This document shows, piece after piece, positions 18,575-27,246 of a DNA stretch of 64,000 nucleotides (positions are counted from its first letter, which is position 1; each line of letters opens with the position of its first letter). Below the pieces are notes generated by a model. It was given only the letters and a program-made list of their open reading frames with translations, did no database searches and was not told the origin of the DNA. The position numbers and the translations under genes are program-made. Source of the stretch: Neisseria subflava (GTDB lineage Bacteria > Pseudomonadota > Gammaproteobacteria > Burkholderiales > Neisseriaceae). The stretch is from assembly GCF_003044935.1 (NCBI RefSeq), contig NZ_POXP01000001.1, forward strand, positions 124,001 through 188,000, in the 5' to 3' direction.

Positions 18575-20461
18575 ATGTTGCAAACTTATCTGAACCAATT
18601 AACACTGCCTGAGTTGGCTAATTCTGTTAAAAAGACTGTTGATGGTTTTATGGAAAAACTATCTCAAATTGAACAGAAGAACGTCCAAAACATTTTGCTG
18701 TTAGGCAATGTCCAAAGTGGTAAAACCGCTCAAGTATTGGGTATATTGAGTGTTTTGGCTGATTGTGATTTTAAGCTGTTTATTTATTTGACAACCGATA
18801 GCGTAGATTTACAGCAACAAACATTAAAACGAGCAAAAACATCATTGGATAAATTTATTATATTATCTGAGAATGATGACAGTAGTTTTACGCAGGTAAT
18901 GAAGGCAAATAATCCTATTTTGGTTGTGATTAAAAAGAATGCCCGTGTATTGAAACGTTGGCGTAATTTGTTTGCCAGTCAAAGTAGCCTGAAAGGCTAT
19001 CCTTTGGTTATTGTGGACGATGAAGCCGATGCGGCCAGCTTAAATACTAATGCTGATAAGCCAGATAAAGATGTCAGTACTATCAATAAACTGCTAAATG
19101 ACATTAAGAATTCTTGTTGTCAAAGCCTATTTATTCAGTTGACCGCCACGCCTCAATCGCTTTTATTGCAAAATGAAGAATCTGATTGGCAACCTGAATT
19201 TATCCATTTCTTTGAAGCTGGTGAAAAATACATCGGTGGCAACTTTGTCTTTTCTGATCCTCCAAGCTATATTGTTCGCTTCATTGACAGTGAATTGGAC
19301 GATATGAAAGATGCGAGTGGTGAAATTGCCGAAGGGGTAAAACAGGCATTGCACAGTTTTCTGCTTACTTGTGCAGAGTTTGCTTTATGCGGTAAAACCA
19401 ATTGTAATTTTGCTTTACATCCAAGTTATAAAATCCAAGATCATCAAGCCTTTTCTCAAAAAATCCAAGCCTTTTTGAATGATTTGGTACAAGCGATTAA
19501 TAGCGGGGAGAATTTTGCAGACAGCTTTAAAGAAGATTATTTGGATTTGCAAAAGACTAAGCCTGATATTCATCATTTTGAGGAAATTTATGAAAAACTA
19601 ACAGAACTTTTAGAAAATAAGCAAATTTATACTCTCGTCGTTAACTCGCAGACAGAATCAGATTTTGATTTAGAAAGAGGCTTTAACATTATTATTGGTG
19701 GGAATGTGATTGGACGAGGCTTAACTATTCCGAAACTACAAACGGTTTATTATAGTCGTACTGCCAAAAAACCGAATGCAGATACTTTCTGGCAACATTC
19801 GCGTATTTTTGGATATGACCGTGATAAATCATTATTACGGCTTTATATTCCGTTTGATGTCTATTACTTCTTTGTACAACTCAATCAAGCAAATAATCTG
19901 ATTATTGAGCAGGCAAAAAAATCAGATGGCAATATTCAGGTTATTTACCCGAAAAACATCAATCCGACCAGAAAGAATGTATTAAAAGCTGATAGTATCA
20001 ATCAAATGGTTGGTGGTGTAAATTACTTTCCACTTCGTCCGAATGAGAATAACTTGTTGGCTATAAACGGTATTCTTCCATCTGTTTTGATAGATAAGGT
20101 ACAATCTGATTTGTATCAAATAGACATAGAAGATCTATTCTTGATTTTAGATAAGCTTGGTAATTATGTACCTGATGACTGGGATAAGGAAAAATTTATT
20201 GCTGGTGTAGAAGCATTAAAGGCACAACGTCCAAGTTTTAAAACCTATATTTTGATCAAAACCGGACGTAAACTTTCTCGAGCAACTGGTACAATGCTTT
20301 CGGAAGACGACCGTAAATTAGGAGAAAAATATCCTAATGATTTATTCCTTACACTTTATCAAGTAGTAGGAAATAAAGACAAAGGTTGGCAGGGAGAAGA
20401 TTTTTGGTTGCCTAATATTAAGTTGCCATATAAGGGACTGGTGTATTGGGGAGTGAAATAA
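18575..20461 (+). CDS. Z1-domain SF2-like ATPase of the R-M system
   Basis: 628-residue N-protein of an NgoAVII/CglI-type system. Helicase-like motifs: Walker A LLLGNVQSGKT (Lys50), Walker B VIVDDEADAAS (about residue 150), LTATPQ (about residue 190), and the C-terminal Z1 signature GGNVIGRGLTIPKLQTVYYSR (about residue 372) with FWQHSRIFGYDR (about residue 407), an arginine-finger-like motif. In characterised systems NTP hydrolysis by this protein drives DNA cleavage by the PLD nuclease. The start abuts the nuclease stop (TAG ATG), so the three genes form one operon ending at the terminator at 20467. Confidence 0.88.
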   Translation: MLQTYLNQLTLPELANSVKKTVDGFMEKLSQIEQKNVQNILLLGNVQSGKTAQVLGILSVLADCDFKLFIYLTTDSVDLQQQTLKRAKTSLDKFIILSENDDSSFTQVMKANNPILVVIKKNARVLKRWRNLFASQSSLKGYPLVIVDDEADAASLNTNADKPDKDVSTINKLLNDIKNSCCQSLFIQLTATPQSLLLQNEESDWQPEFIHFFEAGEKYIGGNFVFSDPPSYIVRFIDSELDDMKDASGEIAEGVKQALHSFLLTCAEFALCGKTNCNFALHPSYKIQDHQAFSQKIQAFLNDLVQAINSGENFADSFKEDYLDLQKTKPDIHHFEEIYEKLTELLENKQIYTLVVNSQTESDFDLERGFNIIIGGNVIGRGLTIPKLQTVYYSRTAKKPNADTFWQHSRIFGYDRDKSLLRLYIPFDVYYFFVQLNQANNLIIEQAKKSDGNIQVIYPKNINPTRKNVLKADSINQMVGGVNYFPLRPNENNLLAINGILPSVLIDKVQSDLYQIDIEDLFLILDKLGNYVPDDWDKEKFIAGVEALKAQRPSFKTYILIKTGRKLSRATGTMLSEDDRKLGEKYPNDLFLTLYQVVGNKDKGWQGEDFWLPNIKLPYKGLVYWGVK

Positions 20462-20466
20462 CATAG

Positions 20467-20514
20467 AAAAGGTCGTCTGAAAACAATCATATCGTTTTCA
20501 GACGACCTTTTTTA
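20467..20514. terminator. mucosa-dialect inverted-DUS terminator (right border of R-M cassette)
   Basis: AAAAGGTCGTCTGAAAA and TTTTCAGACGACCTTTT form a long stem followed by T-rich sequence, serving both the R-M operon (+) and ctpA (-). Both arms carry GGTCGTCTGAA, not the local GGCCGTCTGAA. Confidence 0.88.
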
Positions 20515-20530
20515 TTGAGAAATAACAGGT

Positions 20531-22003
20531 TTATTTTTTGCTGTCTTTATCCGCATCTTTTTTCGGTGCAGGTTTTTTCGCTGCCAAACCTAAAGATTTT
20601 TGCCATTCGGCTGGATTTTTCACCAAGTCCAAGGCTTTGCGGAGCTGATCGTCTTTGGCCGGATTTGGAATGCGGCGGCTGGAGATGTCTTCGTCTTTGT
20701 CTTTTTTAGACTTGTCTTTATCGGCTTTGGTTTCAGCGTCGGCAGGCGTTTCAGTGCTGCTGTTGACGTCTTGGCCGCCCAACGGATTGCCGATATGGCC
20801 GACCAAATCGGCTTCGCGGCTTTCAAAGGCGCGGTCTTTGTCTTTGACTTCAACGTCAGGAACAATGCCTTGTGCTTGAATCGAGCGGTCGTTTGGCGTG
20901 TAGTAAAGGGCGGTAGTCAGTTTGACTGCGCTGCCGCCGGAAAGCGGAATCAGGGTTTGCACTGAGCCCTTGCCGAAACTTTGTGTGCCGACGACAACGG
21001 CGCGTTTGTGGTCTTGTAATGCGCCGGCAACGATTTCGGAAGCGGAGGCCGAGCCTGCGTTAATCAGGACGGTCATAGGAATGGTTTTCAGCTCGGCAGG
21101 CAATCCGGCCAACGGGTCTTTGCCGCTGGTGGTGATGTAGTCTTCGGCAGTTGCTTTGAGCACCATGCCTTCTTTTTTGTTGCGGCCTTTGGTGCTGACA
21201 ACAGTTACGTCAGGCTGCAGGAAGGCTGCGGATACGCCGACTGCACCGTTGAGCAGGCCGCCCGGGTCGTCGCGCAAGTCGAGGATGATGCCTTTGAGCG
21301 GGCCTTTGTTTTCTTTGACAAGGGCTTGTGCGGCTTCGTTAAGCGCGGCAACGGTGCGCTCTTGGAATTGGGAGACGCGGATGTAGCCGTAGTCTTTTTC
21401 AAGCAGATGATGGCGCACGCTTTTGACTTTGATGATGGCGCGGGTCAGGTTGACGACGATGGGTTTGTCGGCATTTTTGCGTGAAAGGGTCAGGGTGATT
21501 TTGGTACCCGGTTTGCCGCGCATTTTTTTGACGGCTTCGCTGACGGTCAGGCCGCGCGTAGAGGTATTGTCGATTTTGACGATGAAGTCGCCGCTTTTCA
21601 CGCCGGCGCGCTCTGCGGGTGTGTCTTCAATCGGGGCAACGACTTTGACGAAGCCGTCTTCTTGTCCGATTTCCATGCCCAAGCCACCGAATTCGCCGCT
21701 GGTGGACTCTTTCATTTCAGCATAGCCTTTTTTGTCCATATACTCGGAATGCGGATCGAGGTCGGACACCATGCCTTTCATTGCACCTTCAAAGAGCTCG
21801 GCGTCTGGTTTGTCTTGGTAATAGTTGGCTTTGATTTGGCCGTACACTTCTGCCATGGTGCGGATGGTTTGCACGGGCAGGGCCTCGTTGTCTTTTTTGT
21901 CTTTTTCGGCGGCAAAACTTTGTACACTCAGACTGAGGGCGATGCCGCTAAACGCGCCGAGAGTGTAGATTGCAACTTTTTTCAAAGTGGATTTTGTTGA
22001 CAT
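20531..22003 (-). CDS. ctpA: C-terminal processing protease CtpA (S41)
   Basis: 490-residue carboxyl-terminal processing peptidase exported by an N-terminal signal (KKVAIYTLGAFSGIALSLSVQSFAA). A PDZ domain (about residues 105-190: GGLGMEIGQ, AERAGVKSGDFIVKI) is followed by the S41 protease domain with the Ser region INAGSASASEIV (about 314-325) and Lys345 in TQSFGKGSVQ. The C-terminal ~80 residues are Lys/Asp-rich and of low complexity. ATG 22001-22003 is preferred over an upstream start 11 codons earlier. It is downstream of envC on the same strand, a pairing common in proteobacteria and linked to control of peptidoglycan hydrolysis. Confidence 0.95.
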   Translation of the reverse strand: MSTKSTLKKVAIYTLGAFSGIALSLSVQSFAAEKDKKDNEALPVQTIRTMAEVYGQIKANYYQDKPDAELFEGAMKGMVSDLDPHSEYMDKKGYAEMKESTSGEFGGLGMEIGQEDGFVKVVAPIEDTPAERAGVKSGDFIVKIDNTSTRGLTVSEAVKKMRGKPGTKITLTLSRKNADKPIVVNLTRAIIKVKSVRHHLLEKDYGYIRVSQFQERTVAALNEAAQALVKENKGPLKGIILDLRDDPGGLLNGAVGVSAAFLQPDVTVVSTKGRNKKEGMVLKATAEDYITTSGKDPLAGLPAELKTIPMTVLINAGSASASEIVAGALQDHKRAVVVGTQSFGKGSVQTLIPLSGGSAVKLTTALYYTPNDRSIQAQGIVPDVEVKDKDRAFESREADLVGHIGNPLGGQDVNSSTETPADAETKADKDKSKKDKDEDISSRRIPNPAKDDQLRKALDLVKNPAEWQKSLGLAAKKPAPKKDADKDSKK

Positions 22004-22173
22004 TCGTTTGACTTTCTTTTTGTGTACGGTAAGCAAAGTGGTTTTTGTTTTCTCTGAACCCGTTGACTTTATTTGATTTAAACGCTTGGAACAATAAGTT
22101 TAAGGTAAAAGTTTGTTGTTTAATGTGCTGAACAGGCGTGAAAATCGTGTTTTATTGTAGTTTATGATGAAAA

Positions 22174-22216
22174 TTCAGACGGCCTGAAAGGGGAAAACTC
22201 ACTCAGGCCGTCTGAA
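22174..22216. terminator. inverted DUS pair after envC
   Basis: TTCAGACGGCCTGA and TCAGGCCGTCTGAA separated by 15 bases, just beyond the envC stop and upstream of ctpA. It may partly terminate envC transcription. Confidence 0.55.
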
Positions 22217-22219
22217 ACA

Positions 22220-24094
22220 TCAGTTAATCCAGGAAAGCGGATTCATGACTTGTCCGTTGTAGCGGACTTCAAGGTAAAGGCCGGTTTCGCCCGACGGCAA
22301 AGTGCCGCTGGTGCCAATTTTGCTGCCTGCATTGACGGCGTAGTTTTGGGCGATGTCGATTTCGTTCAGACCGGAGTAAATGCTGACATAGCCGTCGCCG
22401 TGGTCGAGAACGACTACTTTGCCGTAGCCTTCAAGTTCGCCGGCAAAAGTAACCGTGCCTGAGGCAATGCTGCTGACCGGAGCAGGAACGGTATTGTAGA
22501 ACACGCCTTTCCAAACTTCGCCATCGCCGCGGTCTTGACCAAACAGGCCTGCCAGTGTGCCGTTGACCGGTTTTTTCAGACGGCCTTGCATACGGCTGAA
22601 GCTGTTGGCGTTGCTGACGGTAAAGCCTTGGGTGTTGGGGGCTTGCAGTTTCATGTCTTCGTCAGTCAGTGTGGACATGGCGGCGCGTTCGGCTTCGGCT
22701 TTTTGTTGGGCGGCAGCCTGCTCTTTGCGGGCTTTTTCAGCGGCGGCCAAGCGGGCTTCGGCGGCTTTTTTACGTGCTTCGGCTTCGGCTTTGCGTTGCT
22801 CGGCTTTGCGTTTTTCCAAATCTTTCAAGAGATTGTTGAGGCGTTGCTCGTTTTCTCTGTGGTTGATTTTCTTTTGCGCTTCTTTGGCCATTTGCGCGTT
22901 TTGACGGCGGCTTTCGGCTTGTTCTGCGGTATTGGTTACGCCTTGTTGACGCAACGAAGCTTGGATATTGGCTTGCAGTTTTTTCAGGTAAGCCAATTCA
23001 TTGTTGATTTTTTGCTCTTGCGCGGCCAGTTCTTTCTGTTGTTTTTCCAAGTCTCTCATGACTTGGTCGTTGGCGTTGTTGATATAACGCGTGTAACGCA
23101 GGAAGCGGGTTTTTTGACCGGCATCGGCGTTTTTCAGGAAGAGGGCAACCGCGTTGGGCTGGCTGTTTTTATAGTTGCCGGACACAAAGCGCGAAATTTG
23201 GGCGCGCGTGTTGGAAACTTCGGCTTTCAACTGGTTGGCATCGGCATTGAGCTTTTGAAATTTTTCCCATGCGTCGCGTTGTTTGCGGTTGATGCCGGAG
23301 AGGTTGTTGCGTGTTTGTTGCAGCTGTTTGAGCGTGGCATTGACATGGATAATGAAACCCTCGTTGCGTTTGGCAAAGGATTTTTTAGTTTCCATATCGT
23401 TGGCGGCGGCAGTTACGGCTGCTTTGAAATCGTTTTCGACTGAAGAAGCGGCTTTAGGCTCAACTTTAGGCTCGGCTTTTTTGTTTTGTTCTTTGGCTTT
23501 TGTGTCTTTTTTAGCGTCTTTTTTGTCTTCAATAGTTTTTTTTGCAGGTTCTTTGGCTTCTTTAGCTTCGGCCTTTTTGTCTTCGGCTGCTTTTTTTACG
23601 GGCTCTTTGGTTTTTTTGCCGTCTTTTTTATCCTCGGCCGCTTGTTTAGCAGGCTCTTTGACTTTGCTGTCTTTTTTATCTTCAACAGGTTTCTTGTCTT
23701 GTTCTTTGGCTTTGCCGGATTTTGCGGCTGCGGCTTTTTTGTCTTTTGCCGTTTCTTTAGACTCTTCGGTTTTGCGGCTGGCCTTTTTATTGTCGGCAAC
23801 TACTTCGGCGGCTTTAGCCGTTTTGTTTTTGGCTGAAGCGCGTTCGTTGTTGTCGGCGGTTTCCTTCTCTTTGGAGGCTTTGGCTTTAACCGCTTTTTTG
23901 TCTTCCTCTTTTTCTTTTGCCGCTTGTTTTTTTGAGGTTTCTTTTTTTACATCTGCCTTGGCGGCTTCTTTTTCTTTTTTCACGGACGCAGCTTTTTTGA
24001 CGGCGGCCGCTTTTTCTTTCGGCGCGTCTTTGGCAGCATAGGTTGGCAGGGAGAAACTGAGCAACAGGGCGAGAATGAGGGGTTTGTAACGCAT
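22220..24094 (-). CDS. envC: EnvC-like murein hydrolase activator (degenerate M23/LytM) with long Lys/Ala-rich region
   Basis: 624-residue periplasmic protein with signal peptide MRYKPLILALLLSFSLPTYA. Residues about 22-220 are an extreme low-complexity Lys/Ala/Glu/Asp region with imperfect repeats (KEPAKQAAEDKKDGKK-like units). Residues about 230-480 form two coiled coils typical of EnvC (NATLKQLQQTRNNLSG; KKAAEARLAAAEKARKEQ). The C-terminal LytM domain (SIASGTVTFAGELEGYGKVV, HGDGYVSIYSGL, LYLEVRYNG) lacks the zinc-binding His residues of active LytM enzymes, as EnvC does, so it should activate amidases rather than cut peptidoglycan itself. It lies upstream of ctpA on the same strand. Confidence 0.88.
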   Translation of the reverse strand: MRYKPLILALLLSFSLPTYAAKDAPKEKAAAVKKAASVKKEKEAAKADVKKETSKKQAAKEKEEDKKAVKAKASKEKETADNNERASAKNKTAKAAEVVADNKKASRKTEESKETAKDKKAAAAKSGKAKEQDKKPVEDKKDSKVKEPAKQAAEDKKDGKKTKEPVKKAAEDKKAEAKEAKEPAKKTIEDKKDAKKDTKAKEQNKKAEPKVEPKAASSVENDFKAAVTAAANDMETKKSFAKRNEGFIIHVNATLKQLQQTRNNLSGINRKQRDAWEKFQKLNADANQLKAEVSNTRAQISRFVSGNYKNSQPNAVALFLKNADAGQKTRFLRYTRYINNANDQVMRDLEKQQKELAAQEQKINNELAYLKKLQANIQASLRQQGVTNTAEQAESRRQNAQMAKEAQKKINHRENEQRLNNLLKDLEKRKAEQRKAEAEARKKAAEARLAAAEKARKEQAAAQQKAEAERAAMSTLTDEDMKLQAPNTQGFTVSNANSFSRMQGRLKKPVNGTLAGLFGQDRGDGEVWKGVFYNTVPAPVSSIASGTVTFAGELEGYGKVVVLDHGDGYVSIYSGLNEIDIAQNYAVNAGSKIGTSGTLPSGETGLYLEVRYNGQVMNPLSWIN

Positions 24095-24171
24095 GGTTCG
24101 ATCTTGCTATCAAAGTAGGAACAATAGGACGGATTATACTGTCTGTCAGGCCGTCTGAAAATAATATCGGG

Positions 24172-24201
24172 TTGCAATATGGACGAACGGTCTTATATAG
24201 T
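24172..24201 (+). promoter_or_regulatory. candidate promoter of creA-yqgE-ruvX
   Basis: TTGCAA (24172-24177), an 18-base spacer and TATAGT (24196-24201), about 67 bases before the creA start. Confidence 0.5.
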
Positions 24202-24268
24202 AACGATAGAGGAGGCGGACGGGATTTAAGTCTGCCTGGAAATTGACAGTCTGCATCGACGGGATATT

Positions 24269-24814
24269 ATGAAAAAATATTTATTAGTAGTGTTGGGCGC
24301 CATGGTTTTGGCGGCTTGCGGTGACAATACCGATAAAATCGGACGTGCCAGTACGGTGTTTCATATGCTGGGTAAAAACGACCGTATTGAAGTGGAAGGT
24401 TTTGACGATCCTGATGTGCAGGGGGTTGCCTGTTATATTTCGTACGCGAAAAAAGGCGGTTTGAAAGAAACGGTCAATCTGGAAGAAGATGCCAGCGACG
24501 CATCGGTTTCCTGCGTGCAAAGTGCGGAAGTCATCCGTTATAACGAGGCTGCGGTTTTGAAACCGCGACAAGTGTTCAAACGTAGTGCCAGCATAGCATT
24601 TAAGAGCCAGCAGATTATCCGCTACTACGATCCGAAACGTAAGTCTTTTGCTTATTTGGTATACAGCGATAAAATCGTTCAAGGTTCGCCGAAGAACTCT
24701 TTGAGCGCGGTATCGTGTTTTGCCCATGCGAAAACCGATACGCCGGTACCGGCAGGCGGCGCGGTTTACGGTGCGTGCGTGGTGGACGCGCCGGTTGCCG
24801 ATGGACAAAAATAA
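24269..24814 (+). CDS. creA: CreA family lipoprotein
   Basis: 181-residue CreA-family protein: DNTDKIGRASTVFHMLGKNDRIEVEGFDDPDVQGVACYIS matches the CreA core with its conserved FDDPDV motif, and EDASDASVSCVQ follows. The N-terminus is a lipoprotein signal (MKKYLLVVLGAMVLAAC, Cys17). Function is not established in any organism. It is followed 28 bases later by yqgE and then ruvX, so all three are probably cotranscribed. Confidence 0.88.
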   Translation: MKKYLLVVLGAMVLAACGDNTDKIGRASTVFHMLGKNDRIEVEGFDDPDVQGVACYISYAKKGGLKETVNLEEDASDASVSCVQSAEVIRYNEAAVLKPRQVFKRSASIAFKSQQIIRYYDPKRKSFAYLVYSDKIVQGSPKNSLSAVSCFAHAKTDTPVPAGGAVYGACVVDAPVADGQK

Positions 24815-24842
24815 TAAAATCAGCTTAATAGATTAAAAGAAT

Positions 24843-25391
24843 ATGAATTTAGCCAACCATTTCCTGATTGCCATGCCTCATATGGATGATCCGTTTTTTA
24901 CGGATACGGTCATTTATGTGTGCGAACACGATGAAGAAGGTGCGCTGGGCATCATCATCAACAAACCTTCGCCGATTACCATGGACATGATTTTCGCCGC
25001 CGCCGACCGCAATATCCCGTTGCGTCTGCAACATGAAAACGTGATGATGGGCGGGCCGGTTCAGATTGAGCGCGGCTATGTCGTGCATACGCCGATCGGC
25101 CGCTGGCAAAACAGCATGGTGGTAACCGATAACGTCGCGCTAACTTCTTCGCGCGATGTGATTGAAAACCTGTCTAAAGAAGGTGCGGTGGACAAGGCTT
25201 TGATCAGTATTGGTTATTCAAAATGGGGCAAAGGGCAGTTGGAGCGCGAGCTGGCAGAAAATGTTTGGTTGACCGTGCCTGCGGACGAGCATATTCTTTT
25301 TGATGTGCCTTACGAACTCCGTTATGCCGCCGCTTTTGAAAAATTAGGCATCAATCCGAACGCCTTGGTTTCAGGAGTCGGCCATGCCTGA
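24843..25391 (+). CDS. yqgE: YqgE/AlgH family protein (UPF0301)
   Basis: 182-residue UPF0301 protein with the family start [23 protein letters not shown] (cited here in parts: NHFLIAMP, then [14 protein letters not shown]) and the [10 protein letters not shown] and [13 protein letters not shown] motifs. It is a cytoplasmic protein of unclear biochemical role, nearly always next to ruvX (yqgF), with which it overlaps here by 8 bases (the sequence ATGCCTGA holds the ruvX start and the yqgE stop). Strong translational coupling is expected. Confidence 0.93.
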   Translation: MNLANHFLIAMPHMDDPFFTDTVIYVCEHDEEGALGIIINKPSPITMDMIFAAADRNIPLRLQHENVMMGGPVQIERGYVVHTPIGRWQNSMVVTDNVALTSSRDVIENLSKEGAVDKALISIGYSKWGKGQLERELAENVWLTVPADEHILFDVPYELRYAAAFEKLGINPNALVSGVGHA

Positions 25392-25839
25392 TGCAACAAA
25401 AGGCACGGTTTTGGCCTTTGACTTCGGCGAGGCGCGTATCGGCGTGGCGCAGGGGGATGCCGAGTTGGGCATGACCCATCCGCTGGCGACGGTAACCGGC
25501 AACAGTAATGATGAAAAATTCGAGGCCATTGCCAAGCTGGTCAAAGAATGGCAGCCCAAGTATTTTGTGGTCGGCCTGCCGACGCATACCGATGGCACGG
25601 AGCATGAGCTGACCCGTTTGAGCCGCAAGTTTGGTCGCCGTTTGCACGGACGTTTTAACTTGCCGGTTTATTGGGTGGACGAAAGGATGTCTTCCTTATA
25701 CGCGGAAAGCCTGCTTGCTGAAGCGCAAGTATTTGGCCGAAAACAAAAATCCGTGCTTGACCAAGTAGCGGCGCAGGCGATTTTGCAAGGTTTTTTTGAA
25801 GGTGGCGCGGCCGAGTATTTCAATGGCCGCGAAGAATAG
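25384..25839 (+). CDS. ruvX: Holliday-junction resolvase-like protein RuvX (YqgF)
   Basis: 151-residue RNase H-fold protein: [13 protein letters not shown] (first catalytic Asp), [12 protein letters not shown], and [14 protein letters not shown] with the DER motif. In E. coli YqgF is linked to 5' processing of pre-16S rRNA. It overlaps yqgE by 8 bases and is followed by an inverted-DUS terminator. The length is typical (about 140-150). Confidence 0.94.
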   Translation: MPDATKGTVLAFDFGEARIGVAQGDAELGMTHPLATVTGNSNDEKFEAIAKLVKEWQPKYFVVGLPTHTDGTEHELTRLSRKFGRRLHGRFNLPVYWVDERMSSLYAESLLAEAQVFGRKQKSVLDQVAAQAILQGFFEGGAAEYFNGREE

Positions 25840-25852
25840 CATTATTCATTAT

Positions 25853-25892
25853 AAAGGCCGTCTGAAACTGGGTTTCAGACGGCCTTTGTTTT
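25853..25892 (+). terminator. inverted-DUS terminator after ruvX
   Basis: AAAGGCCGTCTGAAAC and GTTTCAGACGGCCTTT with a 3-base loop, then GTTTTG. Confidence 0.85.
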
Positions 25893-25955
25893 GTTACGGC
25901 TTTGGGATAAAAGAAGTTTAGTTTGGTTAAGCCTGATTTTTTTCAGTGCAAATTT

Positions 25956-25964
25956 TGCTACACT
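25956..25964 (+). promoter_or_regulatory. extended -10 promoter of yidB
   Basis: TGCTACACT fits an extended -10 (TGnTANNNT) 39 bases before the yidB start; the -35 is weak. The same element occurs at 33332-33340 before a lipoprotein gene. Confidence 0.4.
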
Positions 25965-26002
25965 CCGTTCTCTTTTTTAGACACAAATACAAGGAAAAAG
26001 TC

Positions 26003-26425
26003 ATGGCACTCATGGACAATCTTTTGAATGCGGCTACTCAAATGTTAGGTGGCAACAGCGAAAACGGCGCACAAGGTTCTCTGACCGATATGGCGATGGA
26101 TTTGGTGAAACAGCAAGGCGGCGTGGGCAACCTGATCAACCAACTGCAACAAGGCGGTTTGGGCGATACCCTGAGCAGCTGGGTTTCCAACCAATCCAGC
26201 AATCTGCCTGTGTCCGGCACCGACCTGCAAAATGCTTTGGGCAGCGATACGGTAAACCAAATCGCGCAAAAATTCGGCGTGGATGCCGGTCAAGCAGGCG
26301 ATTTGTTGGCCAAAGTATTGCCTGATTTGGTAGATAAAGCCACACCTAACGGCACGGCTCAAGATGCGGATGGCTTCGGCTTGGACGACATCGCTTCTAT
26401 GCTGCTGAAAAACTTTATAAAATAA
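26003..26425 (+). CDS. yidB: YidB/DUF937 family protein
   Basis: 140-residue protein of the DUF937/YidB family: MALMDNLLNAATQMLGG, VGNLINQLQQGGLGDTLSSW and NALGSDTVNQIAQKFGVDAGQAGDLLAKVLPDLVDK. It is rich in Gly, Gln and Asn, with no signal peptide or membrane helix. ATG 26003 follows AAGGAAAAAGTC; the longer open frame has no ribosome site. Function unknown. It stands alone between inverted-DUS terminators and is preceded by an extended -10 promoter, which suggests independent and fairly strong expression. Confidence 0.88.
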   Translation: MALMDNLLNAATQMLGGNSENGAQGSLTDMAMDLVKQQGGVGNLINQLQQGGLGDTLSSWVSNQSSNLPVSGTDLQNALGSDTVNQIAQKFGVDAGQAGDLLAKVLPDLVDKATPNGTAQDADGFGLDDIASMLLKNFIK

Positions 26426-26442
26426 TGAGTTGAATCATTTGA

Positions 26443-26473
26443 TAAGGCCGTCTGAATCCGTCAGACGGCCTTA
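26443..26473. terminator. inverted-DUS terminator after yidB
   Basis: TAAGGCCGTCTGA and TCAGACGGCCTTA with a 5-base loop. Confidence 0.75.
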
Positions 26474-26572
26474 TAACTTTTGGTTCGCGGTAAATAACCA
26501 ATAAGTCTTTTTCTGATGGAGACGGATGGCTTATTATGCCCACTTCGTTTTATTACAAAAAAGGTCATAAAG

Positions 26573-27121
26573 ATGTCACGTTTAACCATACACACAGTTG
26601 AAACCGCTCCTGAAGCTGCTAAACCACGCATTGAAGCCGTATTGAAAAACAATGGCTTTATTCCTAACCTGATCGGCGTTTTGGCCAATGCGCCTGAAGC
26701 TTTGGCGTTTTATCAAGAAGTCGGCAAAATGAATGGTGCCAACAGCCTGACTGCCGGCGAAGTCGAAGTTATTCAAATCATTGCCGCCCGTACCAACGAA
26801 TGCGGCTTCTGTGTTGCCGGCCACACCAAACTGGCTACCCTGAAAAAACTGCTGTCCGAACAATCCATCAAAGCCGCACGCGCATTGGCTGCAGGTGAGT
26901 TTGACGATGCCAAACTGAGTGCTTTGGCGACATTCACCCAAGCCGTTATGGCGAAAAAAGGCGCAGTATCCGACGACGAGCTGAAAGCTTTCTTCGATGC
27001 CGGTTACAACCAACAGCAAGCCGTTGAAGTAGTTATGGGCGTTGCTTTGGCAACCTTGTGCAACTACGTCAACAACCTTGCCAAAACTGAAATCAACCCT
27101 GAATTGCAGGCATTTGCCTAA
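26573..27121 (+). CDS. AhpD-like carboxymuconolactone decarboxylase family protein
   Basis: 182-residue all-helical protein of the CMD/AhpD superfamily. The redox-active motif NECGFCVAGHTKLA (about residues 77-90) has the CxxC and downstream His of AhpD-like alkylhydroperoxidases, so peroxidase or disulfide-reductase activity is likely; the physiological reductant is unknown. ATG 26573 (MSRLTIHTVETAPEAAKPR) is preferred over an upstream start because AAAGGTCATAAAG precedes it. It lies upstream of the acyl-CoA dehydrogenase gene but is separated from it by an inverted-DUS terminator. Confidence 0.87.
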   Translation: MSRLTIHTVETAPEAAKPRIEAVLKNNGFIPNLIGVLANAPEALAFYQEVGKMNGANSLTAGEVEVIQIIAARTNECGFCVAGHTKLATLKKLLSEQSIKAARALAAGEFDDAKLSALATFTQAVMAKKGAVSDDELKAFFDAGYNQQQAVEVVMGVALATLCNYVNNLAKTEINPELQAFA

Positions 27122-27128
27122 TCTCATC

Positions 27129-27159
27129 AAAGGCCGTCTGAAAATTCAGACGGCCTTTT
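27129..27159 (+). terminator. inverted-DUS terminator
   Basis: AAAGGCCGTCTGAA and TTCAGACGGCCTTT with a 2-base loop, 8 bases after the AhpD-like gene. Confidence 0.8.
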
Positions 27160-27246
27160 AGCAAAAAGCAAGGGATATCCTTGTTGTCAAGAATAATTCA
27201 TGAGTAGAACCATCTACGCTTCAAACCTTATTCAGAGGAAAAAATC

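Noticed and set aside
22535-24041. Long plus-strand frames rich in Phe/Gly or Ser/Leu
   Set aside because: They are antisense of the Lys/Ala low-complexity and coiled-coil regions of the EnvC-like gene.
27164-27183. Near-palindrome CAAGGGATATCCTTG before the acyl-CoA dehydrogenase gene
   Set aside because: The arms are short (5 bp) and the symmetry imperfect; it does not exceed chance expectation enough to call an operator.
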